From positions 62,001 through 126,000 of the forward strand of contig MU853191.1 of NCBI GenBank assembly GCA_033085395.1: 64,000 bases of DNA, read 5' to 3'. Source of the stretch: Xanthoparmelia taractica (lineage: Eukaryota; Ascomycota; Lecanoromycetes; Lecanorales; Parmeliaceae). The notes under the pieces were generated by a model. It made no database searches and had not been told where the DNA came from. It saw nothing but the letters and a program-made list of their open reading frames with translations. A program made the translations under genes and the position numbers. Shown piece by piece: positions 45,514-55,388 of the stretch; the first letter of the stretch is position 1; every line of letters starts with the position of its first letter.

Positions 45514-46742
45514 TGCTGTTATATACGCCCATGGTCACGCTTTCCCTTGTCATACTTCCCGAACATTGGATACGCATCATCTTACGCGACGCGGTGCGGC
45601 GCTTTTCCGGGTGGGAGCAGGGCTCTCTTCTGTATCCGCCATTTGCTTCGACACCTTCATCGCCTTACGAGGTGCAGGTGGTAAGGACAATTTGCGCACT
45701 CGCTTTCAAGCGATGGGAACTTATCACGAATGGATGTCATCAAACTATACCGATATGCCATCTATCACCACCTTTGTTTCTATTTTACATAAGCCTTGTG
45801 ATAAAGGGAAGCTCGTGAGGGGGAGATACACTTACATTTTTGTAAACACCTTCAACAATTACTTTTCTTATGCTGTGCGGTGCGTTTAGGCGACGAGCAA
45901 AGCTGGGGTGCGAAACGGGGACTGACGAGTGCATGTCATGCAAAGCAATCAATAAAAAAATTAAAAACCACATGCTGTGCTCAGAGTATGTACGAGTCGC
46001 CTTGGTGAATTCATCCATCTCGATGATCCCTCTTGTATGTAGTAAGTATCCTGCATCACGCAAGCCACTCCCACTCCCACCCCTGCGCCGGCCGATCACA
46101 CACGTAGGGGCCCCTATATCCCCCTATCATCTTTCCATCTTCCTTTCTTTCCCTTTCCCTACCCTTGGACATGTCCGTATATACCAAGCATACAGTCCAA
46201 GAATCTGGGGATCAACTAACAACTGATACCACATAAGTCCGGCTTCGTGCCTTTCACTCCTCCGCATTCCATCTACGTACCTCTGTCTAACGTAAGGAAA
46301 GGTAAGGTAAGCAACCGATAGATTGGCGCGACGGAGCCGAAACGTGACACGAATGTGAGGCGCTATAGAGGGGCTGATGCCGGATATTGGGGGAAGGTAA
46401 GTAGGGCTGGATGCTCTTTGTAATTTCGCATCGAGTGGTCCTTTTCTGTAACTAAGTGTAATGTTGTTTGTCTGCATACCTAAGGTACTTGGCCCAAGCA
46501 AGGACTAGTACCTCGACGTGTGCGCGATGCTGGGGACTTGTAGCCTATTGAAATGGTGAAGCTAAGGATGAAGACTATGGGAGATCTATGGATCTCGTAG
46601 TGGTGAAGTTTGGAAAGATCCGTCGTGGTGGGCTCAAAGACTTCAATCTCCCTTTACGGAGCGGGATATTCCAGAAAAAGTGCCCTCGATATAGGGTATT
46701 AAACCACCGTGGTTGTATAGTAAGACGACATCTAAACTGGTA
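45514..46742. other. Intergenic stretch
   Basis: No gene recognised. It holds copies of the dispersed ACCTAAGGTAC/GTAAGGTAAG motif at 46285-46312 and 46478-46490. Upstream frames of the AIM9-like gene lack an ATG before 46743. Confidence 0.45.
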
Positions 46743-48582
46743 ATGTTGAATCCAGCACCTTCTCTTCTCAACTATTACCGACTTATTCCCAATGTCGTCC
46801 GCTTGTCAGAGCATCTCGCTCGTGCTTCGAACCGTTCAATCACATCTACGAGGTATCACTCTACGATGAGTGAGCTCAGCTCAAAACCCGACCAGGAGCT
46901 CTTCACCTATACCTCCGGTCGTTACCTCTACAACGAAAAGCTTCGGCTAGCTGAGAGATGTGTCAGATTTAATGTCCTAGCACTCAAGCATATCGCCGCA
47001 AACAGTGTTGGTCGACGAAGCGTTACAAGTATGCAGAAGCTTGCGGAAGGTGGCTTCAACAGAGTTTTCCTTCTCACCATGGACGATGGATTCGAGGTGA
47101 TTGCTAAGCTGCCCTATTCTCTTACGGTTCCGACATCCTTGTGCACGGAAAGTGAAGTTGCCACGCTGGACTTTCTGTCTTCCAAGAGCATTCCTGTTCC
47201 TCGAGTCTACGCCTGGTCTTCAAAGGTGGACAATGCGGTTGGATCAGAATATATTATTGTGGAAAAGGCTCCAGGACAACCACTGGAATCACGGTGGTTT
47301 AGTCTGACCCCGAAAGAAAGAGTACGTTTGGTGACAAGCTTCGTTGAAATTGAACGGAAGATGTTCTCCTTCCCCCTCGGTTCCTACGGAAGCCTGTACT
47401 ACAAGGGCGGATTGCCTTTGCACTTCAAGCCGATCTTTACGGACCTGAGACGCTTGACGAAAGGGGTGATGCAAGCCGCTTCTGTATTGGGCCGGCTACC
47501 GACTACATGTTTTGGCGTGGGAAGCGTGCACAGCTTGATTGAATCGAGGGCCCTGTTGGTATTCTCATCTAGCTTGCTGTATGCTTTACTGACTATATAT
47601 CTGTTTAGGGAGGGATCAGCATGAATACCTCCGTTCAATCGGCCGGCGAGAAACTGAATGGACCCGCAAATTTGGAAAGGCTCAAGTGAATGACTTTCCT
47701 CACAACACAGTGCTCAAAGGCGAGGTATCCCCAAAGATGTACATCGATCTGCTGGAAAAGTACCTGTCTGTAGCTCCTTATCTCTTACCAGAAGATCGCG
47801 GGAACCCTTTCAACCGACCTATGTTGCGCCACCCAGGTAACCATCCCCAAGCGATCTTTGCATACCTCTCTAGCCAATTCTACGTAGATCTTAATCCCAC
47901 TAACCTCTTCGTGTCTGACTCCTGTGAAGTGTCATGTATTATCGACTGGCAACATACAACCATTCTGCCCCTACTATTAACAGCAGGCAATCCACCGCTG
48001 TTCGAAAATCCCGACCCGGAACCTCCAAAAGGCTTCGAAAAGCCTTCTCTACCAGAGGATTATGACTCTTCAAGTCCCGACGAGAAGATCCAGGCTGACG
48101 AGCTCCACCGACGGAGGATATTGTTCTACTTGTACATGATTTTCAACGCAAAGGACAACAAGCCTCATCTTGATGCTCTGCGTTACCCAGCCTTGACGCT
48201 TTACCAACATTTAGTTGATCGAGCCGGACGACAATGGAGTGGCAATACGATCACGCTTAAAGGCGCGCTTGTCAGGCTTGTTGATAATTGGGACCAGCTC
48301 GCGCAAGGAAGATCCTGTCCAGTGCACTTCGATGCAGATGACAGGGAGAAATTTCTGCATTCAGAAGGGCAATGGTTCACAGCGACAACGTTGTTAGAAC
48401 ACTGGCGTTCGGTCCTGGATGATCTTGGCCAAGATGGATGGGTGGGAAATGAGTCGTTTGAGACAGTTGTGGAGATGAATCGACGGTTGAAGAGGGAATG
48501 GCTGGATGAGGCGGAGGACGACGAAGATCGAGTCTGCGTTGAAAGATATTGGCCGTTTCAAGATCATGAAGAGCTGGATTGA
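46743..48582 (+). pseudogene. AIM9-like aminoglycoside-phosphotransferase-fold protein with two frame breaks
   Basis: AIM9-type proteins are fungal mitochondrial kinase-fold proteins of unknown substrate. The N-terminus (MLNPAPSLLNYYRLIPNVVR, then SITSTRYHS) looks like a mitochondrial presequence. Then come FTYTSGRYLYNEKLRLAERC, KLAEGGFNRVFLLTMDDG and VIAKLPYS with the ATP-binding Lys. Near 47425 the frame must change to read LQADLYGPETLDERGDASRF and CIGPATDYMFWRGKRAQLD. A second one-base loss near 47540 interrupts the LDLNRGPW-like motif. A 50-bp intron (47559-47608) leads to DQHEYLRSIGRRETEW and then FYVDLNPTNLFV and CIIDWQHTTILPLL, the catalytic and metal-binding loops. The catalytic-loop His position is Tyr. 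Otherwise it is full length (about 610 residues). The two indels could be real or assembly errors. Confidence 0.8.
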
Positions 48583-49667
48583 TCTACCCTTCCTCATCAA
48601 AAACTGGTACTCCCCCTCACTCTTACGCCAATCTTCCAGCTAAACACGCAACGAAATATCACTCAGATTTGGGAAACGACCTCTCCTCTCAGCTTCCTCG
48701 CCCTAACCCGTCATCCGGACAGACCAGAAGGAACAAAAAGTGAAGGTATGTATGTATATCTTGTGCGTAAAGGCGCAACGGTACAAGAGGATATACCTTA
48801 CGTAGGGTAGAATCTGTCTGTATATAAAAGCGTATCTTACGAAGAAACCCACCCACGCACCCACCCACCAAACACACGACAAACCCACACCTCCCTCCTA
48901 CTTGGTACTGTTCACGCCTCCCTCCCTCCCTCCCTCTTGCAACGATTTTTTTTCAAATACTGTTGTATGTTCGTTTAAAAACTTCCTCCCTTCCTTCCTT
49001 CCTCGCTTCCTTCCTGGCGACCTTCTTTATTGATTCCATACATGACTCCTCACTTCACGGGTGACGGTATCAGCGCCTGCTGCTATTACTGCTGCTGCTG
49101 CTGCTATTATTACTATTACTACTATTACTGCTATTACTGCTGCTCCTGCTGCTACCCCTCCTGCTGCTATTACTACTGTTGCTGCTGTTACTGCTGCCCC
49201 TCCTCCTCCTCCTGCTACTATTCCAACAAAAAAAAAAAAAACCAAAAGCCAGCTCTCGTCTCCAATTGGCTCCGAACACCAATCACCAAATGATAAAATT
49301 GCATAAGTAACTACCTCTCCCTCTCTCCCTCTCTCCCTCTCTCTCTTGACAGCATACCGTGCACACTTCCTTCTCTCTTCCGCATCTTCATCACATCGCG
49401 GCTACTGATTATGCTGTTTCCAAACCTAATAGTTGGCTTTGGCGATCTATTTGGTACGAGTGCATGTTAAGTACGGAGTTTGGATGTAGGGATGAGATGA
49501 GGTGAGATGAGGTGCGATGAGATGAGGTGGCGTGAAAGCGTGGTTTTTAATTTTGTTGTCTCTGGATAGATAGATAGGTAGATGGAATGGCTTTGCAGAT
49601 ATGATGGATGCGACGTATGCCATGTCTTTTTCTTTTTTTTTTTCTAAGTAAAAAAGGAAATGCCCGT
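48583..49667. other. Convergent spacer rich in simple repeats
   Basis: Between the AIM9-like gene and HEM13, it contains CACC runs near 48850, CCTCCC at 48915-48935, CCTT at about 48985-49015, the trinucleotide array listed separately and CTCTCC at 49317-49345. GATGAGGT units lie at 49493-49530. No gene is supported. Confidence 0.5.
49075..49217. repeat. Mixed CTG/CTA-type trinucleotide array
   Basis: About 140 bp of imperfect trinucleotides (TGC, TAT, TAC, CTG, CCT) keeps period three throughout. Open frames in all six frames are artefacts, with Cys/Tyr, Ala/Thr or Ser/Asn compositions. Confidence 0.85.
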
Positions 49668-51095
49668 CTATACCCATTCCCTGGGCTCCTTGAGCACTTT
49701 TACCAACCTCTCCTCCCTACTACCTTTATCCGCATCATGCATATACATCCATCTCGCCGTCAGCGGCAGACTCATCAAAATACTCTCCACCCTCGCGCCA
49801 GGCGTGTTCAACCCGAAACTCGTGCCTCTGTCGTGGACGAGGTTGAACTCGACATATCGGCCCCGTCTCAGCTGCTGCCATTCCTTTTCTCTTTCCGTAA
49901 ACGGCATGTCCTTTCTTTTTGCGACGAGGGGGAGGTAGGAGGGCAGGAACGCCGTCAGGCAGTCTTTTATAAAGGAGAAGAGTTGTTCCTGTTCTTTTTC
50001 TTCTTCGTCGAGGTCGTCGAAGAAGATGCCTCCGATGCCGCGGGATTCGCCTCGGTGGGGGATGTGGAAGTACTTGTCGCACCATTGCTTGAAGCGCGGG
50101 TAGTAGCCTCGGTCGTGCTTGTCGCATGCCTCTTTGATTGTGCGGTGGAAGTGTATAGCGTCTTCGTCGAATAGATAGGATGGTGTAAGGTCCGTGCCGC
50201 CGCCAAACCACCATGCGTTGCAATTGCCCTCTGCGTCCATGGTTTCGAAGTAGCGGTAGTTGAAGTGCACAGTTGGTGCGTTGGGGTTCTGAGGGTGCAG
50301 GACGCAACTGAGACCTGTGGCGAAAAATTCGAGACTTTCGACGTCTGGATCCAAGGCTTTGTGATTCACGCGCATCTTCTCGATGGCTGGCCGAGGGAGG
50401 GTGCCGTAGACGGTGCTTATATTGACGCCTGCTTTCTCAAAGACGGTGCCATCTTGGAGGACGCACGATACCCCTCCACCACCATTCGGCCGCGTCCAGG
50501 TATCCGTGCGGAACTTTTTCGAAGGGTCCAAAGTCTCGAGAGTTGACACGATCTCCTTCTGCTGAGCTTTGATGAACGCTTCCATGCGGAGACGCATAGG
50601 CGAGGAGGATGTTACGCCTGATTCGCGCTTTACGAGGGAGTCTCGGTCGGCGATGGAAGGCGCCTCGAGCTGTAAGGGGGAGGTGAACTGGCATGCATGT
50701 AGGTGAGCTTTTTGAACTGGGAGTGGGATGGAAGAGAAGGGTACCATGGAATAGATGAGCGAGCCGCAAAAGACAACGCCAATCGATATACGCCAGTAAG
50801 GGGCAAAAATTCCTTTGGACGTGGGGTCCACATTAGGAGGAGCTTTGGCAGTGGATGGATTGCTAGGAGTGGAGGACGGTTTAGGTGGTGGAGCCGGGGT
50901 TCTCGTTCCCACGAGCGGTTTGGATTTGGTAGGGCTACTGTATGGCCGTGGTTTTGCTGATTGATTGCTTGAAGAATAAGAGCGAGTTGGGCGAAATGGG
51001 CGAGAGAAATGGTTGCTGGGTGGCTTTTGGCATGGGAATGCCTCTCGCAGAAGTGGATGGCCTGATAGTCGCAGGCAGGTCTTTGTGGGAGCCAT
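49668..51095 (-). CDS. HEM13: Coproporphyrinogen III oxidase
   Basis: This oxygen-dependent enzyme decarboxylates two propionates of coproporphyrinogen III in haem synthesis. The single-exon gene encodes 475 residues from ATG 51095. The catalytic domain starts at about residue 165 (MRLRMEAFIKAQQKEIVSTL). It carries RPNGGGGVSCVLQDGTVFEK and AGVNISTVYGTLP, the substrate-binding HFNYRYFETMDAEGN, the signature WWFGGGTDLTPSYLFDEDA, the RGESRGIGGIFFDDLDEEE motif and YVEFNLVHDRGTSFGL. The first 160 residues are extra compared with yeast Hem13: a Ser/Pro/Arg-rich presequence-like part and a hydrophobic segment at about 101-120 (WRISIGVVFCGSLIYSMVPF). This suggests a mitochondrial, membrane-anchored form. 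It is divergent from ATG8. Confidence 0.96.
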   Translation of the reverse strand: MAPTKTCLRLSGHPLLREAFPCQKPPSNHFSRPFRPTRSYSSSNQSAKPRPYSSPTKSKPLVGTRTPAPPPKPSSTPSNPSTAKAPPNVDPTSKGIFAPYWRISIGVVFCGSLIYSMVPFSSIPLPVQKAHLHACQFTSPLQLEAPSIADRDSLVKRESGVTSSSPMRLRMEAFIKAQQKEIVSTLETLDPSKKFRTDTWTRPNGGGGVSCVLQDGTVFEKAGVNISTVYGTLPRPAIEKMRVNHKALDPDVESLEFFATGLSCVLHPQNPNAPTVHFNYRYFETMDAEGNCNAWWFGGGTDLTPSYLFDEDAIHFHRTIKEACDKHDRGYYPRFKQWCDKYFHIPHRGESRGIGGIFFDDLDEEEKEQEQLFSFIKDCLTAFLPSYLPLVAKRKDMPFTEREKEWQQLRRGRYVEFNLVHDRGTSFGLNTPGARVESILMSLPLTARWMYMHDADKGSREERLVKVLKEPREWV

Positions 51096-51652
51096 TGGGT
51101 TTGGTCAAAGAAAAGAGGAATATAGTGAGGCTGGCCTCCCTACTCTGTCTCAATATGCACTGAGGGCACTGAGGATGATACACTGGCTTGTAGCGAGATT
51201 TGGGAGCAAAAACGTAGAGATCAGTGACGCTTCTCTATTTTGGAGAGCTATTCCTATTCCGTCCATAAGGCTGAGAGCGTCACCCCGCCTTGCCAAGCAT
51301 GGGATAATGAAAGGCATGAAGAAGAAGACAGCGAGGCTGAACGACAGAAGCATTTCAAACTACCTTTGACACATCATTATCATCATAGACAGGGAGGGAG
51401 TGACCTTTGCATGTGATGATAATATAGAAATCAGTGTTGTGCATTCTGCATTCTGCAGTGTCACAGTCACAGGCCCAAGGTTATACGCTAGTCATCGCCT
51501 TAAGACTTACTCATCGCGGGGGCCTAATCGTCGACACTACATCCTCTTCCTCCATTACCAACCTCCGCACCTACAAAAGCCTTTTCGCCACTTCATCCAC
51601 TTCTCTATTCATACAGCTACACTCATCAACCAAATCCATATCTACCGTCAAT
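51096..51652. promoter_or_regulatory. Divergent intergenic region HEM13 / ATG8
   Basis: This 557-bp segment separates the two start codons and should include both promoters. It has a CT-rich leader before ATG8 (51540-51640). No specific operator is identified. Confidence 0.5.
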
Positions 51653-52145
51653 ATGCGTTCCAAGTTCAAGGATGAGCACCCCTTCGAGAAGCGCAAGGCC
51701 GAAGCTGAACGCATCCGACAGAAATACGCTGATCGCATTCCTGTAAGTTGAAGCACTCCTTCCAAGACCCTCTTCTTTAGAGTACAACAGTCTGACATAG
51801 CTGTCTGCATCTAGGTGATTTGCGAAAAGGTTGAGAAATCCGACATTGCTACCATCGATAAGAAGAAGTACCTCGTACCTGCCGACCTCACTGTCGGTCA
51901 GTTCGTCTATGTCATCCGCAAGCGTATCAAGCTCTCGCCTGAGAAAGCCATCTTCATCTTCGTCGATGAGGTCCTGCCACCGACTGCGGCGCTCATGAGC
52001 TCCATCTATGAGGAGCACAAAGTACGTGCCGCCTAAGATCATCAAAGTGAAACGGGCAATCTGATAGCTGACACCGTGTTAGGATGAGGACGGATTCCTG
52101 TACATCACCTATTCCGGCGAGAATACCTTTGGTCTGGGCGCCTAG
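51653..52145 (+). CDS. ATG8: Autophagy ubiquitin-like protein Atg8
   Basis: Atg8 is conjugated to phosphatidylethanolamine and drives autophagosome growth and cargo binding. Exons are 51653-51742, 51815-52021 and 52083-52145, all phase 0, 119 residues. The sequence is near-canonical: [60 protein letters not shown], then [20 protein letters not shown] and [14 protein letters not shown]. Gly116 of the TFG motif is followed by only LGA, the short tail removed by Atg4. The start is the first ATG of the frame and follows a CT-rich leader. Confidence 0.98.
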
Positions 52146-52758
52146 ACGATGACGCATTTGCAACAGTGGATGATGAGCTACGGGCGTTGGGAACACTTGG
52201 TCGGATGGAATTTTAATCAAATACGGGTCATGCCTGCTTGCTGAAAGGAAGAACGAAATTCAAACATTGGCCAAAAGATCACTGCTGCTGTGGATGTGAT
52301 TGACAAGGAACGGGCCAAATGCTGTCGACACTGCGGGCAAAACTATGCTATGTTAGATGGCCATATGTCACACGTTTGGGTTAGGACTCAACCGCTCTCG
52401 CGATAGCTCTTTCAAGCATGCATCCTCAATATGTGCCCGAATGGAGGCTGCATTTCAGACCATACGTGACTACTCCAATCCTGCCGTGCCCTTAAATCTT
52501 CCCGTCTGATATGTAAATGAGGTAAAAGTAGACCATTTCATGGCAATTTCTACCCCGGGTCTCCAAGTTTATATAGCAGTGTAAAGTTCATGGCTTCCGT
52601 GTGGTTGGATTGTAGGGTTTGAGGTGAACACGAAGATCCTCCATCTGCACTCACCAACTCCCATCATCTCCAACGACTATCAGCCAGCAATCCAGACATA
52701 GAAGTTGGCTCGTTTCCGACCATCCGCACTTTAAATCTTCAATTGTTCATCTCTGGCG
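52146..52758. other. Spacer between ATG8 and NCE101
   Basis: About 610 bp of non-coding DNA, presumably ATG8 3' flank and NCE101 promoter. Nothing else is seen. Confidence 0.5.
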
Positions 52759-53273
52759 ATGGCTACTACCTTTCCTCGCTACAGATACCTCGTGTCGAGG
52801 TACGTTCTTCGAGATCGTTGTTCTCTTCCCCCAGAAGTCTATACACTACACTACTAGACTTAGTACTTCTTACAGGCTGCCCTTCCCATCTCCGAAGCTT
52901 CTTGTTTGCTCCTGATGGAACCCTTTTGTATCTGCGATCTCATTTCCTTTCCTCTTTTTTCCTGTCATCCACGCCTTCCACCCTTCCACTAATGCTTACC
53001 CGAGCTTACACATTTGGCTCCAGGACACTAGACCCTGTCTTCGCCCTCCTCATAGGCTTCTCGGCTGCCGGCATGCGTATACGCAGGGAAGAGAACGAGA
53101 AAAGGCTGGGGATGGCTACTACATCTATTGTAGGCTCTACAGGCCAAATGCCCAACCAGAAGGCGGATCCTAGAAGCCAGAACGGACCTAGCGGAGAGAT
53201 CGGCTACGCTGAAATAGCTAGTGTAGGATGGGGGAGGATCAAGAGAAAGACATCAGAAGCGGTGCAGTGGTAA
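52759..53273 (+). CDS. NCE101: Small membrane protein, non-classical export protein Nce101 type
   Basis: Nce101 is a small single-span protein implicated in non-classical export. Exons 52759-52799 and 53024-53273 join through an Arg codon split AG|G and give 96 residues. Exon 1 encodes MATTFPRYRYLVSR. Exon 2 begins TLDPVFALLIGFSAAGMRIR then REENEKRLG, matching the family pattern of YLlSr.LDPiFAv.iG.sAA..RI.REEnEK. The C-terminus ends with IASVGWGRIKRKTSEAVQW, longer than the yeast protein (about 53 residues) but as in filamentous fungi. The 224-nt intron hides the start, so a single-exon reading of the second part would give a wrong N-terminus. Confidence 0.78.
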
Positions 53274-54020
53274 ATGGGGTGGCATGGCTGAGCGCTACTG
53301 GGGACAAGACTGGGACAGCCGATTCAGGAATGACCAGACTAACGTCTATCATTATCCCAAGTTGGAAAGCCCGCTTGCAAACACAACTAGCCGCCGCTTC
53401 TACCGTACACAGCTCAAAGACCCAACTTCCTCCCGTCACCGACTGCAGTAACGGAGGCGGCTCCGGGAGCCCTCACGGATCCTAAAGGCCAGAGCGTCAT
53501 TTCTGTGTCTAAGAAACACTCACAGAAGCTTGACGGAGAAGCTCAGCACGAAGAGTTTAGCCAGAACCCGAAGTCAACAAGTAGCTGAAAGCGAGAAGGA
53601 TTTGCAACAGCCAGGCCCACTAAAATAACCTCACATCCAGAGATGGATGTTGCGAGGTTTTTGACTGGGTTCCACTACGAGGCTCTCCCGAATACTAAAT
53701 GAAATCGTTTTGATGTCTCTCATTGACTATTTCCTGAAAGGCGAAAAGCACGAAAGTGGTCAGCGCGATGCCCATAGACGCCGATGTTGTCCGAATCATC
53801 GCTCGGCTCGGGCATTGAATTTCCGATTTCTAATTATTTCTTGTGAAACCATTCCACCAAACCCCCCATCTTCAACTTCCTAATCCTTCGCTGTCTCCAC
53901 AACTCCTGGATTTGAGTAAACACAATCCAAACCTGTCAGCAGTACGACCTCTTCTTTCAACATTCGTGTTCCAAAACCTCGGAGATCCGCCGTTCTCGTC
54001 AATCACCAGCGAGGTTACAC
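53274..54020. other. Spacer
   Basis: No gene seen. It holds the 3' flank of NCE101 and the presumptive promoter of the F-box-like gene. Confidence 0.5.
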
Positions 54021-55388
54021 ATGGATCCATCAATCTGGTCAAAGACCCCAGAGGATATCATATATCTCATTATCGAAGCATCAGATCGCGCGACCCAGAT
54101 CAATTGGTCATCTACTTGCCGAGTGTTGTACAACTACTCCTGCCCAAGGATATGGACCGACCTGGAAGTTTCTTCCTTTGACGTCGATGGATATGCAGGC
54201 AACCCTGAGTTGTGGTGGTGGCCAGGTGGGATAGAGCGTATTGGAAAGATTCACTTCATGGCGCAGTACGCTAGCCGGGGGAGCAAGCTTGCACGCATGG
54301 GCGCATGCATTCGGTCTCTCGTTGTCGATGTTAGGGGAGATCAACCGCACGCGCTGTGCAGTCAGCCGGCAGCATCGCAACTTTCTCTGGAGATTGCAAT
54401 ACCAACATTGCTTCTTCTCTTGCCAAACGTTACTACCTGTATCTTTGATGGAGCTTTGTACCGGGAGACGTTGAGCCTACTCGTGGGAGTAACCAATCTG
54501 AAGCGTCTGGAACTTCGTGCGGATGACTGGTATCTCCAACAAGGATGCTCTTACCTTGACGAATCTCACAGCTGGGTTTGGCGTCGGTGGTCGGACTTGA
54601 TCCTGGATTTCAGAGTCCTAACGAACCTCAAAAGCCTCCAGAGCCTCAAGGTAGGACGCTTGCAACATCATGAGGCGCGGGGTTTGGCGGAGGGAGTCGC
54701 CAAGCTACGACTCATCAACCTCGAAATTCACTCCAGTCCTTGGGTGAGAGACGAAGATCCTAGACACTATCTTGCTGGCGGTCAGACATATGATTCACCA
54801 CTGATGCTTTTCTTTTATTCTTTGGTCCGCCGTTGCGGTCCAAGCCTCTTGCCTAGCGCTTTGCCATCAACCCTCGAGACCCTTATCCTACGAGACCGTT
54901 TCCATGTCTTCAGACAGCCTACAAAGCAAATATATCTTTGGGCCGCATTCATGGACTGCCGGTCCCTACGTCGCTTCGAGTCAACGCACTCAACGCGTGA
55001 ACAAGCCTGCGAATTCTTTTCAATGTTTGGGGGGCGCCCAGTTGAAGAGCATCTCGGGAATACCAAGCAGGCTAGTATCAGGCTTCCTGAACACTCTTCT
55101 GAAGAGACATACCACGGGGTCGCAGAGTTCCGACATTTGCCTTCGCCCGGTCGGTGGGAATTTGCGTTTGTAAGGGATCCTGACGACGTTTTAGAGAGCG
55201 CGGAAGGATACTCGGAAAGCAAATCGGAGGATTCAGCTGGGCTCAGGGCCACGGTCGCTAATGGCAATGGAAAGCGCAATATGGAGTCCCGCACCCTCAT
55301 ATTAGAGAGGCTTGCTCGGGTTCGGGATGAGGAGGGTGAAGGCCTGGTTGATGTAGAGAGGGTTACGAAGACAATTACGGAGCTGTGA
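54021..55388 (+). CDS. F-box-like fungal protein of unknown target
   Basis: A single intact ORF of 455 residues from ATG 54021. The N-terminus SIWSKTPEDIIYLIIEASDR and TQINWSSTCRVLYNYSCPRI looks like a divergent F-box helix set (P.di...I.....d...l..vcr.ly....p.lW). Leucine-rich segments follow, such as TNLKRLELRADDW, FRVLTNLKSLQSLKVGRLQ and SALPSTLETLILRDRF. They resemble the LRR-like body of many fungal F-box proteins that recruit substrates to SCF ubiquitin ligases. The C-terminal third is charged (SAEGYSESKSEDSAG, LERLARVRDEEGEG). The family is large and fast-evolving, so no substrate can be inferred. A broken protein of similar style lies at 3065-4860. Confidence 0.6.
   Translation: MDPSIWSKTPEDIIYLIIEASDRATQINWSSTCRVLYNYSCPRIWTDLEVSSFDVDGYAGNPELWWWPGGIERIGKIHFMAQYASRGSKLARMGACIRSLVVDVRGDQPHALCSQPAASQLSLEIAIPTLLLLLPNVTTCIFDGALYRETLSLLVGVTNLKRLELRADDWYLQQGCSYLDESHSWVWRRWSDLILDFRVLTNLKSLQSLKVGRLQHHEARGLAEGVAKLRLINLEIHSSPWVRDEDPRHYLAGGQTYDSPLMLFFYSLVRRCGPSLLPSALPSTLETLILRDRFHVFRQPTKQIYLWAAFMDCRSLRRFESTHSTREQACEFFSMFGGRPVEEHLGNTKQASIRLPEHSSEETYHGVAEFRHLPSPGRWEFAFVRDPDDVLESAEGYSESKSEDSAGLRATVANGNGKRNMESRTLILERLARVRDEEGEGLVDVERVTKTITEL

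Noticed and set aside
49027..49306. Cys/Tyr-, Ala/Thr- and Ser/Asn-rich ORFs
   Set aside because: Artefacts of a trinucleotide array that is open in several frames at once.
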